64,000 bases of DNA, taken from contig CM060070.1 in assembly GCA_030533445.1 (NCBI GenBank), positions 48,509,089 through 48,573,088 of the forward strand, written 5' to 3'. The DNA is from Cyprinodon diabolis (taxonomy: Eukaryota; Chordata; Actinopteri; Cyprinodontiformes; Cyprinodontidae). Each line of letters starts with the position of its first letter. Positions within the stretch are counted from its first letter, which is position 1. This document shows positions 1 to 10,916 of this stretch, one piece after another. The notes under the pieces were generated by a model. The model saw only the letters and a list, made by a program, of their open reading frames with translations. It searched no databases and had not been told where the DNA came from. Made by a program: the position numbers and the translations under genes.

Positions 1-2790
1 ACATACTACCATATGTACACATACATACTACCATATGTACATATACATACTACCATATGTACACATACATACTACCATATGTACACATACATACTACCAT
101 ATGTACATATACATACTACCATATGTACACATACATACTACCATATGTACATATACATACTACCATATGTACATATACATACTACCATATGTACACATAC
201 ATACTACCATATGTACATATACATACTACCATATGTACACATACATACTACCATATGTACACATGTACACATACATACTACCATATGTACATATACATAC
301 TACCATATGTACACATACATACTACCATATGTACACATACATACTACCATATGTACATATACATACTACCATATGTACACATACATACTACCATATGTAC
401 ACATACATACTACCATATGTACACATGTACACATACATACTACCATATGTACATATACATACTACCATATGTACACATACATACTACCATATGTACACAT
501 ACATACTACCATATGTACATATACATACTACCATATGTACACATACATACTACCATATGTACATATACATACTACCATATGTACACATACATACTACCAT
601 ATGTACACATACATACTACCATATGTACACATGTACACATACATACTACCATATGTACATATACATACTACCATATGTACACATACATACTACCATATGT
701 ACATATACATACTACCATATGTACACATACATACTACCATATGTACACATACATACTACCATATGTACACATGTACACATACATACTACCATATGTACAT
801 ATACATACTACCATATGTACATATACATACTACCATATGTACACATACATACTACCATATGTACATATACATACTACCATATGTACACATACATACTACC
901 ATATGTACACATACATACTACCATATGTACATATACATACTACCATATGTACACATACATACTACCATATGTACATATACATACTACCATATGTACACAT
1001 ACATACTACCATATGTACACATGTACACATACATACTACCATATGTGCATATACATACTACCATATGTACACATACATACTACCATATGTACATATACAT
1101 ACTACCATGTGTACACATACATACTACCATATGTACACATACATACTACCATATGTACATATACATACTACCATGTGTACACATACATACTACCATATGT
1201 AGACATACATACTACCATATGTACACATACATACTACCATATGTACATATACATACTACCATATGTACACATACATACTACCATATGTACACATACATAC
1301 TACCATATGTACATATACATACTACCATGTGTACACATACATACTACCATATGTACATATACATACTACCATATGTACACATACATACTACCATATGTAC
1401 ACATACATACTACCATATGTACACATACATACTACCATATGTACATATACATACTACCATATATACACATACATACTACCATGTGTACATATACATACTA
1501 CCATGTGTACACATACATACTACCATATGTACACATACATACTACCATATGTACATATACATACTACCATATGTACACATACATACTACCATATGTACAC
1601 ATGTACACATACATACTACCATATGTACATATACATACTACCATATGTACACATACATACTACCATATGTACATATACATACTACCATATGTACACATAC
1701 ATACTACCATATGTACACATACATACTACCATATGTACATATACATACTACCATATGTACACATACATACTACCATATGTACACATGTACACATACATAC
1801 TACCATATGTGCATATACATACTACCATATGTACACATACATACTACCATATGTACATATACATACTACCATGTGTACACATACATACTACCATATGTAC
1901 ACATACATACTACCATATGTACATATACATACTACCATGTGTACACATACATACTACCATATGTAGACATACATACTACCATATGTACACATACATACTA
2001 CCATATGTACATATACATACTACCATATGTACACATACATACTACCATATGTACACATACATACTACCATATGTACATATACATAATACCATATGTACAC
2101 ATACATACTACCATATGTACACATACATACTACCATATGTACATATACATACTACCATGTGTACACATACATACTACCATATGTACATATACATACTACC
2201 ATATGTACACATACATACTACCATATGTACACATACATACTACCATATGTACATATACATACTACCATATGAACATATACATAATACCATATGTACACAT
2301 ACATACTACCATATGTACATATACATAATACCATATGTACACATACATACTACCATATGTACACATACATACTACCATATGTACACATACATACTACCAT
2401 ATGTACATATACATACTACCATGTGTACACATACATACTACCATATGTACATATACATACTACCATATGTACACATACATACTACCATATGTACATATAC
2501 ATACTACCATATGTACACATACATACTACCATATGTACACATACATACTACCATATGTACACATACATACTACCATATGTACATATACATACTACCATAT
2601 GTACACATACATACTACCATATGTACACATACATACTACCATGTGTACACATACATACTACCATATGTACACATACATACTACCATATGTACATATACAT
2701 ACTACCATATGTACACATACATACTACCATATGTACACATACATACTACCATGTGTACATATACATACTACCATATGTACACATACATAC
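1..2790. repeat. 22-bp minisatellite array
   Basis: About 125 tandem copies of a 22-bp unit built around CATACTACCATATGTACA. Copies alternate between a TACACAT and a TACATAT variant, with occasional ACACATGTACACAT junctions of altered length and scattered point changes (CATGTGT, ATAATACC, GTAGACAT). The array starts before the window. The unit contains no stop in any forward frame, and 22 is not a multiple of 3, so very long tyrosine/histidine/threonine-rich open frames run through it in all three frames; these are artefacts of the repeat. Confidence 0.97.
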
Positions 2791-2930
2791 ACACAACCCA
2801 CACCCCTCCCCCTCCAGGGTGCTCATCCACAGGCCAAAAATACAGTAAACAAACAGCAAAAATTTATATATATAATATATACCCACCTACATGTATACAT
2901 ACACATACACATACATATACAAATACATAC
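2791..2930. repeat. Array flank with ATAC-type simple repeat
   Basis: After the minisatellite come a short C-rich stretch and then an A/T/C simple repeat (about 2864-2930, ACATACACATAC-like). It leads directly into the 3' end of the minus-strand LINE, so it may be the decayed tail of that element. Confidence 0.5.
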
Positions 2931-4183
2931 CTTAGTAATACGGATGACGGAGCAGATTGCGATCCACTAGAATCACTGCAGCCCAAATATAATTTCACCA
3001 AATGCCATCTTTGATTGAACTTGTCCACTTTGAGTTGTAAACATGCGGCCATTTTTTCCATCACATGGACTTGTTTTACCCGATTCTTCCACTCTGCTAT
3101 AGATGGTGACAAAGCTTGTCTCCAGTTAGCCGTTATAGTTTTTTTTAGCTACTAATAGTAAAATGTGCAAAATATACTTTTGGTCTACATTAAAATAGTC
3201 TGGTATTATATTCAGTAAATAAAACAAAGCATTTGAAGGTATTTCTCTGTTTATGATTGTCTCTATTTCATCCCTAGTCCCCTTCCAGTACTCACTGATA
3301 ACAGGACAGTCCCACAGAATGTGCGTATGGTCACCAGTCTTCCCACACCGTCTCCAACATAGGGCCGCTGAAGGATTTTTGACAAATCTAGAAATTAAAA
3401 ACGGGGTGGGAAAAAATCTTTTTAAGATTTTCCAACTGAATTCTTTCCACATTTGGCTGTTAGTTCCTTGGTGACTGCCTTGTCCCATTGTTCGTCCTCT
3501 ATTATAGAATTGGATTCTAGTTTCCAGTTTTCTTTTACATTATAGGTGTTTTGATAATTATTAGATGAGAGAATTTTATACAAATGTGAGACATGTTTCC
3601 GGGTTGGAAAGGTCTTTTCTCCAATAGTAATAAAATATTGTTCTATATCATTTGGATTTCTATTAAGTCTATTAAGTCCTTGTGACTAATAATGTTGTGC
3701 AAACGACTTTAAATCAGCCCCATCGAATAATTGGTTTAATATTTTAAGACCTTTAGCTGTCCATCTCTTAAAGCCTTGGTCCCATGTGGAAGGTGGAAAG
3801 TCTATATTACCCACAATAGGCATAGCTCTGCAGACTGACCCTGTATCTCTAAGCATCTTTTTAACCTCTGTCCATATTTTTAAAGTGTGTTTGGTCCATT
3901 CATTTCCAATTTTCATTTTATTAACAGTTCTGATATCTAGAGTAGATAACTGTATACCTTTAGTTTCCCCCTGTTCTATTTGAAGCCATTTTGCTTCCTC
4001 ATCCCCTCCAATCCAAGTCACAATGGCTGATAACTGCGCTGCCCAATAATACCATTTTAAATTGGGTAGAGATAAACCACCCCTGTTTTTGGGTAAATGA
4101 AGTGTTTTAAGTCTAATTCTTGGTCTTTTTTGTTGCCAAATAAATTGAGATATTAATTTGCTGAGCATGGTAAATGTTGAGAC
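2931..4183 (-). pseudogene. L1/Tx1-like LINE ORF2 C-terminal fragment
   Basis: On the minus strand, blocks of translation read like the C-terminal part of a fish L1-type ORF2. Block 4168-3686 contains LISQFIWQQKRPRIRLKTLH and, further on, GGLSLPNLKWYYWAAQL, typical of the region after the reverse transcriptase. Block 3488-3126 has the terminal Cys/His motif CWRRCGKTGDHTHILWDCP. Block 3112-2930 continues in another frame. Stops and frame changes between blocks make it a dead fragment. Its reading frame resumes beyond the Harbinger insertion at 5368-5395 (QSLPVRVS in frame with VSTFTML), after which similarity stops, so it is also 5' truncated. Confidence 0.85.
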
Positions 4184-4186
4184 TGA

Positions 4187-5065
4187 GGGCCGGATCTATC
4201 AAAGGTTTGCGTGTATAAAAACGTGAACTATTTCACTGCGCACGCTAAAAAATGTACAAACTGATCTATCAACAGCGTGCTAAAAGGATTTGGTCTTTAA
4301 AACGTGCTAAATAGCGCCTCTTATCCATTTAGTACTTTTTCTGCAATGAATATTCAATATGGGGCGTTTACACGCAAAAGTGCTTCTTGTGGGAGGAGAA
4401 CATGTAAATATATTAATTTAGCACTCGCAAAGTGATTTATCAAACCTGAAAGCAATTTTGCTAACGGTATCTGACTCTATATTTAACACGTTTCAAAAGA
4501 AGGTGCAAATGGTCTGTATGCGTAATTGCGCACACATGGCAGCGGTTATTGTCGCAAGAAGGAGACATCGAAATGAAGCAAGGAGACGCAGAGAACGCAT
4601 TTTTTCACTCCGTGTGAATATTTTTGGAATGAACGAGGAAACGATCATCAAAACATATCGTTTATCCAGCATTGCCATTTTGGAGCTGTTGGGGGAACTC
4701 CAAATGGATTTGGAGCCAGCCACAAGGAGGACCCACGCAATACCAGCTATAACAAATCTCCTTGCAACATTGCACTTTTTTGCATCTGGGATCTCCCAAT
4801 CTCGTTTTTCAGAAGTGCTGTACGACGTTCTAAATGCCATGTCGCCCTGACGCCCTACCGGAGAGAACCCCGACCTCCCCCCTGCGCCTGTGGAGCGCGT
4901 AAGCGCAGTCATCTTATCCACAGTCACTTCTTGTGAGCCATTTGGTTTGTGCATTTTTCTACAGGCCAATACAAAACACCTGTTTTTTTTTTTTTTTTTT
5001 TTTTTACTGCAGTTAAGTAGAAATTCAGCCACATACCACCTTAGGGAATAAAGGTTGCCAAAGTG

Positions 5066-5096
<31 letters not shown>

Positions 5097-5364
5097 TTTT
5101 TTGGGAGGGGGTGGGGGTGTCACTGTAAGATTAAAATTTCTAAATGCACTAGTTTGCACAAACTACAAACTACTTTGCCGCAAACCACAAAACGCGCAAA
5201 ACCATCATTTAAATAGGGCGTCTCCAACAGTTTTGCACCTGCCACCAGTTACGCAATCGCTCTTGTTAAATCACCCGCAAACCATGGTTCAGCCCCTCGC
5301 GCAAAATTCCAGTTTGCGAGCGCAAATTACTGCACGCAAAATTGGATCTTGATAAATCCGGCCC
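4187..5364 (+). mobile_element. Harbinger-type DNA transposon, internally deleted
   Basis: The ends are inverted repeats of 16 bp with one mismatch, GGGCCGGATCTATCAA at 4187 and its complement ending at 5364. They are flanked by a 3-bp TGA duplication (4184-4186 and 5365-5367). Removing the element plus one TGA restores an open LINE frame across the junction, which fixes the boundaries. Inside is a HARBI1-like fragment but no full DDE transposase. The 3' half has a poly(T) run (4981-5004), an (AT)n run (5067-5091) and several inverted GCGCAAA-type motifs. A three-base target site fits PIF/Harbinger, though the usual target is TWA rather than TGA. Confidence 0.8.
4458..4853 (+). pseudogene. 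HARBI1-like transposase N-terminal fragment
   Basis: A 130-aa open frame with an arginine-rich stretch (RRRHRNEARRRRERIF), then the helical region TYRLSSIAILELLGELQMDL and RRTHAIPAITNLLATLHFFA. The latter resemble the N-terminal domain of Harbinger nucleases and HARBI1, which precedes the DDE catalytic domain. The frame stops at 4851 soon after the FFASG-like segment, and no catalytic aspartates follow, so the nuclease domain is missing. It lies inside the inverted repeats of the element described above. Family assignment comes from remembered motif similarity; a protein search would settle it. Confidence 0.7.
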
Positions 5365-5469
5365 TGAGACTCTTACTGGCAGAGATTGATGCATTTTCTT
5401 CTAAATATATAAACAGTTTAAGAAGTCTCTTTAGGACCTTCGTGATAAGGGAAGTCAGGGCAGCAGGTC

Positions 5470-6115
5470 TATCCCAGTGGAGTCAAAAGTTCACACGTTT
5501 GTTACTTCAGTAGAAGTATAGATGCTGCAGTTTAAAATATTCTGGTAAAAGTTGAGGTATCAACTTGACCTCTTTACTCAAGTAAAAGGGAAAAAGTATG
5601 TGCTCCAAAAACTACTTAGTGTATAAAAGTATAAAGTAACCTTTAAAAAACAGCCAGATGCCGCTATATGAACTGAAAGCTCAATTTTTGGACTATTTCT
5701 ATAAATTCTCTGAGATAGGGCCGAGGATGAGGGAGGTCTGGTTGGTCTCCGTCTCCCGATACGCTCTCGCCTGTGTCCGACCTTTCAGACATTTCAACAT
5801 CTTTTTCTGAATCCCACATCGTAGCATGGCATAGACAATTCACGTTAGCAGTTTGAAGAACACCTGCTTGCTTCTGATGATTTCCTTTAGCTAACCAATG
5901 AGTGTTTGCGTTCTATGACTCATCCAATCACACTAGTTTCACTAGATGTGGGCGGACCCAATGATCTGCATTGGATGGAGCACATGACGGGAAATAAACA
6001 TTTAGAGACATTAAACCGAAGCCAAGAGTAACGAGTAACGTTTGATTTAAAAATGTAAGGAATAGAAAGTACGGATACTGGTGTGAAAATGTAATGAGTA
6101 GAAGTCAGAAGTAGG
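5470..6115. repeat. Probable non-autonomous DNA element (hAT-like)
   Basis: The segment has the look of a common teleost interspersed repeat rich in ACTCAAGTAAAAG and GTATAAAGTA motifs near its left end and GTAATGAGTAGAAGTCAGAAG near its right end. These read as partly inverted counterparts. No coding potential is visible. I could not define exact termini or a target duplication, so the class is a guess. It fills the gap between the LINE/Harbinger cluster and the 59-bp satellite. Confidence 0.4.
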
Positions 6116-6137
6116 ACGAAAAATAGGTAATAGAGCA

Positions 6138-6858
6138 GAGGACTGCTGGCTGAGTCTTCTTTGGTCCTGGAACAAGGCAGGAGGTCTATAGTCACTGAGG
6201 ACTGCTGGCTGAGTCTTCTTTGGTCCTGGAACAAGGCAGGAGGTCTATAGTCACTGAGGACTGCTGGCTGAGTCTCCTTTGGTCCTGGAACAAGGCAGGA
6301 GGTCTATAGTCACTGAGGACTGCTGGCTGAGTCTCCTTTGGTCCTGGAACAAGGCAGGAGGTCTATAGTCACTGAGGACTGCTAGCTGAGTCTCCTTTGG
6401 TCCTGGAACAAGGCAGGAGGTCTATAGTCTCTGAGGACTGCTGGCTGAGTCTCCTTTGGTCCTGGAACAAGGCAGGAGGTCTATAGTCACTGAGGACTGC
6501 TGGCTGAGTCTCCTTTGGTCCTGGAACAAGGCAGGAGGTCTATAGTCTCTGAGGACTGCTGGCTGAGTCTCCTTTGGTCCTGGAACAAGGCAGGAGGTCT
6601 ATAGTCACTGAGGACTGCTAGCTGAGTCTCCTTTGGTCCTGGAACAAGGCAGGAGGTCTATAGTCTCTGAGGACTGCTAGCTGAGTCTCCTTTGGTCCTG
6701 GAACAAGGCAGGAGGTCTATGGTCTCTGAGGACTCCTAGCTGAGTCTCCTTTGGTCCTGGAACAAGGCAGGAGGTCTATAGTCACTGAGGACTGCTGGCT
6801 GAGTCTCCTTTGGTCCTGGAACAAGGCAGGAGGTCTATAGTCACTGAGGACTGCTAGC
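6138..6858. repeat. 59-bp satellite, first block
   Basis: About twelve tandem copies of a 59-bp unit containing GAGGACTGCTGGCTGAGTCT and CCTGGAACAAGGCAGGAGGT. Units vary mainly at a few sites (CTGGCT/CTAGCT, TCTTC/TCTCC, TCACTG/TCTCTG, TATAG/TATGG). The period of exactly 59 was checked from successive GGACTGCT positions. The block is interrupted by the inverted-repeat element at 6862. Confidence 0.97.
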
Positions 6859-6861
6859 TGA

Positions 6862-7493
6862 GGCCCCGTCCACACGAAGTCAAAACGAACACAAAACGCT
6901 AATATTTTCCAGAACGTTTGTCGTAAAGACGGAGACGTAAAATAAATGTGATCGTCCACACGAATGCATGAAAACGCTGCAAAATGTATGCCAGGCCTGT
7001 AAGTGGCGCTGTGGTGCCAAAGCAAAAATAGGCGACGAAATGTTGGGCATGCGCACTAATATTTATACATGGTTGCCCTGCGGGTCCATTTTGGTGGTTC
7101 AGTCAGATTCAGGTGCTGAACTATGTGGTGGATATTGCTCTGTTCTTCCTGGAGATATTCCAGAAGAAGAAGATTCTGTTGTAAGCCCGACAGCAGGGTG
7201 AGTAGCATGAGCAGCAACCATTCAACACAGTACGGCGCCATTGTTGTTGTGATACTGTGTCGCGCATGCGTGTTTAGAGGCGACGCTATGACGCATGCGT
7301 GTAAAAAAAAATGCAGTTAGAGCTTAAAGATGGAAACGCGAAAACGGCGTTTCAAAATCTTCCCACTCTGAAGGCTGAATAAAAAAAAGATCGTTTACAG
7401 ACCCCCGAAACGCCGGCTTCGTGTGGATGAGAGGCTGGTTTGGTGAAAAATTTGTGCGTTTAGGCCAGGGTTCGGCTTCGTGTGGACGGGGCC
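6862..7493. mobile_element. 632-bp inverted-repeat element, intact copy
   Basis: It begins GGCCCCGTCCACACGAAG and ends CTTCGTGTGGACGGGGCC, a perfect 18-bp terminal inverted repeat. TGA is duplicated on both sides (6859-6861, 7494-7496). The insertion splits one 59-bp satellite unit precisely. The element plus its 3-bp duplication is 635 bp, which with 17 satellite units gives the 1,638-bp offset to its second copy. No transposase is visible; short open frames inside it are not credible genes. It is a non-autonomous DNA transposon; the superfamily is unclear (Harbinger-like by 3-bp target, though CTGAG could be read as a 5-bp duplication). Confidence 0.85.
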
Positions 7494-8499
7494 TGAGTCT
7501 CCTTTGGTCCTGGAACAAGGCAGAAGGTCTATAGTCTCTGAGGACTGCTAGCTGAGTCTCCTTTGGTCCTGGAATAAGGCAGGAGGTCTATAGTCACTGA
7601 GGACTGCTGGCTGAGTCTTCTTTGGTCCTGGAACAAGGCAGGAGGTCTATAGTCACTGAGGACTGCTGGCTGAGTCTCCTTTGGTCCTGGAACAAGGCAG
7701 GAGGTCTATAGTCTCTGAGGAATGCTAGCTGAGTCTCCTTTGGTCCTGGAACAAGGCAGGAGGTCTATAGTCACTGAGGACTGCTGGCTGAGTCTCCTTT
7801 GGTCCTAGAACAAGGCAGGAGGTCTATAGTCACTGAGGACTGCTGGCTGAGTCTTCTTTGGTCCTGGAACAAGGCAGGAGGTCTATAGTCACTGAGGACT
7901 GCTGGCTGAGTCTCCTTTGGTCCTGGAACAAGGCAGGAGGTCTATAGTCACTGAGGACTGCTGGCTGAGTCTCCTTTGGTCCTGGAACAAGGCAGGAGGT
8001 CTATAGTCACTGAGGACTGCTAGCTGAGTCTCCTTTGGTCCTGGAACAAGGCAGGAGGTCTATAGTCTCTGAGGACTGCTGGCTGAGTCTCCTTTGGTCC
8101 TGGAACAAGGCAGGAGGTCTATAGTCACTGAGGACTGCTGGCTGAGTCTCCTTTGGTCCTGGAACAAGGCAGGAGGTCTATAGTCTCTGAGGACTGCTGG
8201 CTGAGTCTCCTTTGGTCCTGGAACAAGGCAGGAGGTCTATAGTCACTGAGGACTGCTAGCTGAGTCTCCTTTGGTCCTGGAACAAGGCAGGAGGTCTATA
8301 GTCTCTGAGGACTGCTAGCTGAGTCTCCTTTGGTCCTGGAACAAGGCAGGAGGTCTATGGTCTCTGAGGACTCCTAGCTGAGTCTCCTTTGGTCCTGGAA
8401 CAAGGCAGGAGGTCTATAGTCACTGAGGACTGCTGGCTGAGTCTCCTTTGGTCCTGGAACAAGGCAGGAGGTCTATAGTCACTGAGGACTGCTAGCTGA
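7494..8499. repeat. 59-bp satellite, second block
   Basis: Seventeen copies of the same 59-bp unit between the two copies of the 632-bp element. The last units match the end of the first block variant by variant, including the rare GGACTCCTAGCT form seen at both 6730 and 8368, which shows that satellite and element were duplicated together. Confidence 0.95.
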
Positions 8500-8636
8500 G
8501 GCCCCGTCCACACGAAGTCAAAACGAACACAAAACGCTAATATTTTCCAGAACGTTTGTCGTAAAGACGGAGACGTAAAATAAATGTGATCGTCCACACG
8601 AATGCATGAAAACGCTGCAAAATGTATGCCAGGCCT
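8500..8636. mobile_element. 632-bp element, second copy, left part
   Basis: The first 137 bp of the second copy of the inverted-repeat element, identical in layout to 6862-6998. It is cut at GCCT (8633-8636) by the retroviral integration and resumes at 20676. Confidence 0.92.
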
Positions 8637-9227
8637 TGTAGTGTATTATTTGTCATAAATGATTAGAATAAAACAAGAATCAAAAGTTTTAAATGATTAA
8701 AGAGAATTGTGTTCATGAATATATTTATGTAGGCCAAGAGGAGAAAAACAGAGCAATGAGTGTGTGTAACTGCTGCACCTGACTGTAAGAGGAAGAAAAG
8801 CACACTCATCTGCTGGAAAGCACAGGATTAAGGCCCTTAGTGATAAGAAAAAGCACCCTCATAAAAATGAAGTATTTGACATATCAAGGTTAACCAGCCC
8901 AGCAAAATTTGGCCATACAACTTGTGATAAATAGAGTTGTTATTTTCAAGGCACAATGTGCAGTACTGATCCCAGAAGGGGTGATGCTTTGACTGAGACA
9001 CAAAGAGGAACACTAGGCCAGACTGACATGGCTTAAAGTAGGGAAAGGATAAGTTTCAACATGTTTTTGACTAAACCGTCATAAGTTTCTGCATGGCCTG
9101 AGAGAGTGCTCTCACAAGTATGAGATGTGTCTATGAATGTTACCGTGTTTTGCAGATAAATATCAATGTGACCTTTACCAATGACTGAAATATGTTCTGA
9201 AGGGGGTTTTTCCACCGATAAGAAATG

Positions 9228-9234
9228 TATAAAA
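9228..9234 (+). promoter_or_regulatory. LTR TATA box
   Basis: TATAAAA in the context AAATGTATAAAAGGGAGC, correctly placed in U3 for initiation near 9255. The identical motif is at 20458 in the 3' LTR. Confidence 0.85.
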
Positions 9235-9299
9235 GGGAGCTGGTTTCACCATTTGTCAGCTTCGGCTCACCAGCGCTGTGTAAATATGTAGTGTTTAGC

Positions 9300-9305
9300 A
9301 ATAAA
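9300..9305 (+). terminator. LTR poly(A) signal
   Basis: AATAAA in the context TTAGCAATAAACTCACTG. In the 5' LTR it is the copy to be ignored; the functional copy would be 20530-20535 in the 3' LTR. Confidence 0.8.
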
Positions 9306-9445
9306 CTCACTGGACCTGGACTCAGCGGCCTCTGTCTAAATTTTTTGATCCTTGTTTGAGACTTTTTCTGCTTTTTAAGAACTTTGAATTTTTATAAAAC
9401 TTAGCTTCAATTTTAAGTCGTCAAGAAGAGAATTATAGGACGACA

Positions 9446-10916
9446 TAATTGGCGGAGCCAGCCAGGAGAAAAGCAAAAAGGGGACGTCGGACGATCTGCA
9501 GGCACCAGCTGGAAGGCGTGGAACCCCCAAACGGGCCCAGAAATTCACCGGTTAAAGGTGAGCTAATTTGTTATAATTTTCTAAATTAGTGGGGAACCAG
9601 CCTCCGGCGACTGCTTGTGGGTGTCAGGCGTCACAAAGCTCTTCTAAAAGAACCTAGTTTTCCAAATTTAATAAAGTAATTTCCAAATTTTATAAGAATT
9701 TATATAAGAATATGCCAAAGGCAGACTAAGCTGAGGAAGGGTCCAGGTACGTATGAATGTGTATGTATGAATGTATGTTTTAGGTGTTATTAATGTTTGT
9801 GTTAAACTGTTTTGTGTTTGGATTATTTTGTAAATAAGTTAAGCTTAACACGTGTTGTTCTGAGCGGATGATTGGTAAAGGGACAGATTGGTCAAAGCGT
9901 TTTGACATAGTCTGTGGAAGCCATAAAATCCGGAACCAATAGTGTACGCGTGTTACGTGAGGGTATCAGTGACTAAGGTAGTCAGGGTGCTCCACGAGAA
10001 GGCTTAAGTAGTCTTAAGGTATTGGAATATTGTGCCACTGTAGGGAAACAGTGAGGAAAAGGTATTGTGCCACTGTAGGGAAACAGTGAGGAAAAGGTAT
10101 TGAGAGGCTAAGCGATAGCCAGGCTAAGGGATAGCCAGAATATTACCGATTAAGCGATAATCGGAGAATAGTACCGCTCGACCAACCGGAGGACGTCTAT
10201 GCATTTCCAGTTATCTGGGTGTAGCCGGGGGCAGCAGGGAAAAACGTATGTGCCACTGTAGGAAACAGTGAGGAAAAGGAAGTGCACTGTAAATATATAT
10301 AATCATTTGTCTTGTGTGTCTTTGTTAGTGTGTCGAGTGAAAGAGTTGAGTGACTGAGGGGAAGTAAGGGGTGGGTGATATTAATAAATAAAGATTATAA
10401 TATTGTTAAAGCTTAAAGATATAATAATAAATTAATAGAAGTAGTTAGTACAGAATATAGTTAAAAAGAATAACCTGAAAATTAATAAGGATTGGAAAAC
10501 AAAATTGATAACTGAAGGAAAAAACAAAAACAAAAAAAACAAAAAACACTAGAGTTATGAGAATGAAATAAAAATAACAAAATTCCTAAATAAGATTGGA
10601 AAAAATTGTAAGCTTTATAAGATAAAGATATTATAAGTATATATTATTACAAACTATAGTCTACATAAAGTAAAATATATAAGGTATAAAATTAGTGAAA
10701 GTGCAAAATAAAATTACAAATTTGTTTTATTAAAGATTTTATCTCAAAATTGAAGAGATCTAAATTTAGGAAGTAAATTAACTGGAAAGAAACTAAAAGA
10801 AAATAAACACGATCTGTATTGAAGAGAGCAGAACCAGTTAAGATAAAAATTAACTGAGGATTACAAAGACTGGTAAATAAGCACAGACCCTAAAGGTTAA
10901 GTGACTGCTGATTGCC
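9446..10916 (+). other. Long 5' leader with splice donor and stem-loop cluster
   Basis: 1.47 kb separates the LTR from gag. A strong splice donor, CAG followed by GTACGT, lies at 9746/9747. Six short hairpins sit between 10036 and 10270. The stem CACTGT...ACAGTG occurs at 10036-10053, 10071-10088 and 10254-10270. Stems GGCTA...TAGCC lie at 10106-10120 and 10122-10136, and CCGATTA...TAATCGG at 10146-10164. The remainder (10380-10900) is very A-rich with no open frame of note. The position downstream of the donor fits an RNA packaging/dimerisation region present only in unspliced RNA; that role is inferred. Confidence 0.75.
9450..9467 (+). promoter_or_regulatory. Candidate primer-binding site
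   Basis: TGGCGGAGCCAGCCAGGA starts four bases after the end of the 5' LTR, the position where a retroviral primer-binding site beginning TGG is expected. I cannot name the matching tRNA from memory. A match of the reverse complement to a fish tRNA 3' end would confirm it. Confidence 0.55.

Larger units (their letters stand above)
8637..9445 (+). repeat. 5' LTR of the provirus
   Basis: 809 bp, TGTAGTG at the left end and GACGACA at the right. U3 runs to about 9255. The TATA box TATAAAA is at 9228-9234 and the poly(A) signal AATAAA at 9300-9305, about 70 bp downstream, so R is short and contains the poly(A) signal. The U5 region is T-rich. It is identical to the 3' LTR except for C at 9419. 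Confidence 0.97.

Noticed and set aside
13..3014. Very long Tyr/His/Thr open frames (up to 771 codons)
   Set aside because: They arise from a 22-bp repeat lacking stop codons in any forward frame; no initiation context, domain or composition supports a gene.
6968..7320. Small open frames inside the 632-bp element (both copies)
   Set aside because: Under 80 codons, no transposase or other motif, and the element has the structure of a non-autonomous MITE.
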